NCBI RefSeq assembly: GCF_011493005.1
Contig: NZ_CP049158.1
Coordinates: forward strand, 1,674,001-1,738,000
Direction of reading: 5' to 3'
DNA: 64,000 bases
From: Caballeronia sp. SBC1
GTDB lineage: Bacteria; Pseudomonadota; Gammaproteobacteria; Burkholderiales; Burkholderiaceae
Below, piece by piece: positions 63,840-64,000 of this stretch. Below the pieces are notes generated by a model. The model saw only the letters and a program-made list of their open reading frames with translations. It had not been told where the DNA came from and ran no database searches. Position 1 is the stretch's first letter; each line of letters begins with the position of its first letter. Position numbers and translations under genes: made by a program.

Positions 63840-64000
63840 AGCGCGATGAACCGATGATCCATGGCGCGCGTTGCCTGTTGTTTTGATGGCATTTTTAGCG
63901 TCATACACGCATTTTGTTACAACGTGTGGCGACGTTGCGCGGTACGCAGCAGTTAAAATCGCAGGTTCGATGCAAGGCTAGCAAGGCAAACAACGCATGA

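Noticed and set aside
1..64000. tRNA, rRNA, CRISPR arrays, integrase or attachment sites
   Set aside because: I looked for these and found none that could be supported; apart from the ISL3 element there is no sign of a larger mobile island.

Overview
The window is GC-rich chromosomal DNA from a betaproteobacterium of the family Burkholderiaceae, most likely a Paraburkholderia/Caballeronia-type soil or plant-associated species. This rests on protein style (GlxA and AraC regulators, OprB porins, GPH transporter, hpnA, large hybrid histidine kinases) and on the density of regulators and catabolic genes. I saw no rRNA, tRNA, CRISPR array or prophage. The only mobile element is one ISL3-type insertion sequence.

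Layout. 1-5.2 kb: tail of a GlxA-type regulator, a small hypothetical, a class V aminotransferase, then a GPH sugar symporter followed by an HSL-type esterase. 5.6-13.8 kb: a module like the mycobacterial virS-mymA locus. It has an AraC regulator, a divergent SDR/Baeyer-Villiger monooxygenase/hydrolase operon, and a convergent acyl-CoA ligase/aldehyde dehydrogenase/(truncated) GMC oxidoreductase operon. Both promoters carry the same 74-bp element. 13.8-22.1 kb: a beta-glycoside set (SGNH hydrolase, GH1 glycosidase, OprB-type porin, GH2 beta-mannosidase) with two TetR regulators. Related palindromes in front of the porin, the TetR gene and the distant GPH symporter suggest one regulon; a separate 30-bp palindrome precedes the mannosidase.

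22.3-26.5 kb: a twice-frameshifted SDR pseudogene, an unusual pair of small genes (one with a caspase/CHAT-like His-Cys arrangement), and a leucine-rich-repeat protein kinase. 26.5-34.6 kb: an FMN 2-hydroxyacid oxidase, then a five-gene catabolic operon (Rieske oxygenase, its reductase, DUF2817 carboxypeptidase-like protein, amino-acid binding protein, M81 peptidase) with a divergent LysR regulator.

34.6-43 kb is a metal-transport region. An NRAMP importer is split by an ISL3 element with clean 8-bp target duplications, and an OprB-type porin is transcribed divergently from it. Both have strong promoters followed by similar structured leader sequences and short ORFs, which I cannot match to a known RNA family. 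Next comes MntP, a manganese exporter preceded by a yybP-ykoY manganese riboswitch.

43-62.7 kb is dominated by signalling: a diguanylate cyclase, four hybrid or receiver-linked histidine kinases, one classical histidine kinase, a pair of near-identical divergent OmpR-type regulators, and a CheR/CheB/kinase operon without chemoreceptors. Interspersed are a lytic transglycosylase, two low-complexity secreted proteins, a lone egtD and an acylphosphatase. The window closes with hpnA (hopanoid-associated epimerase).
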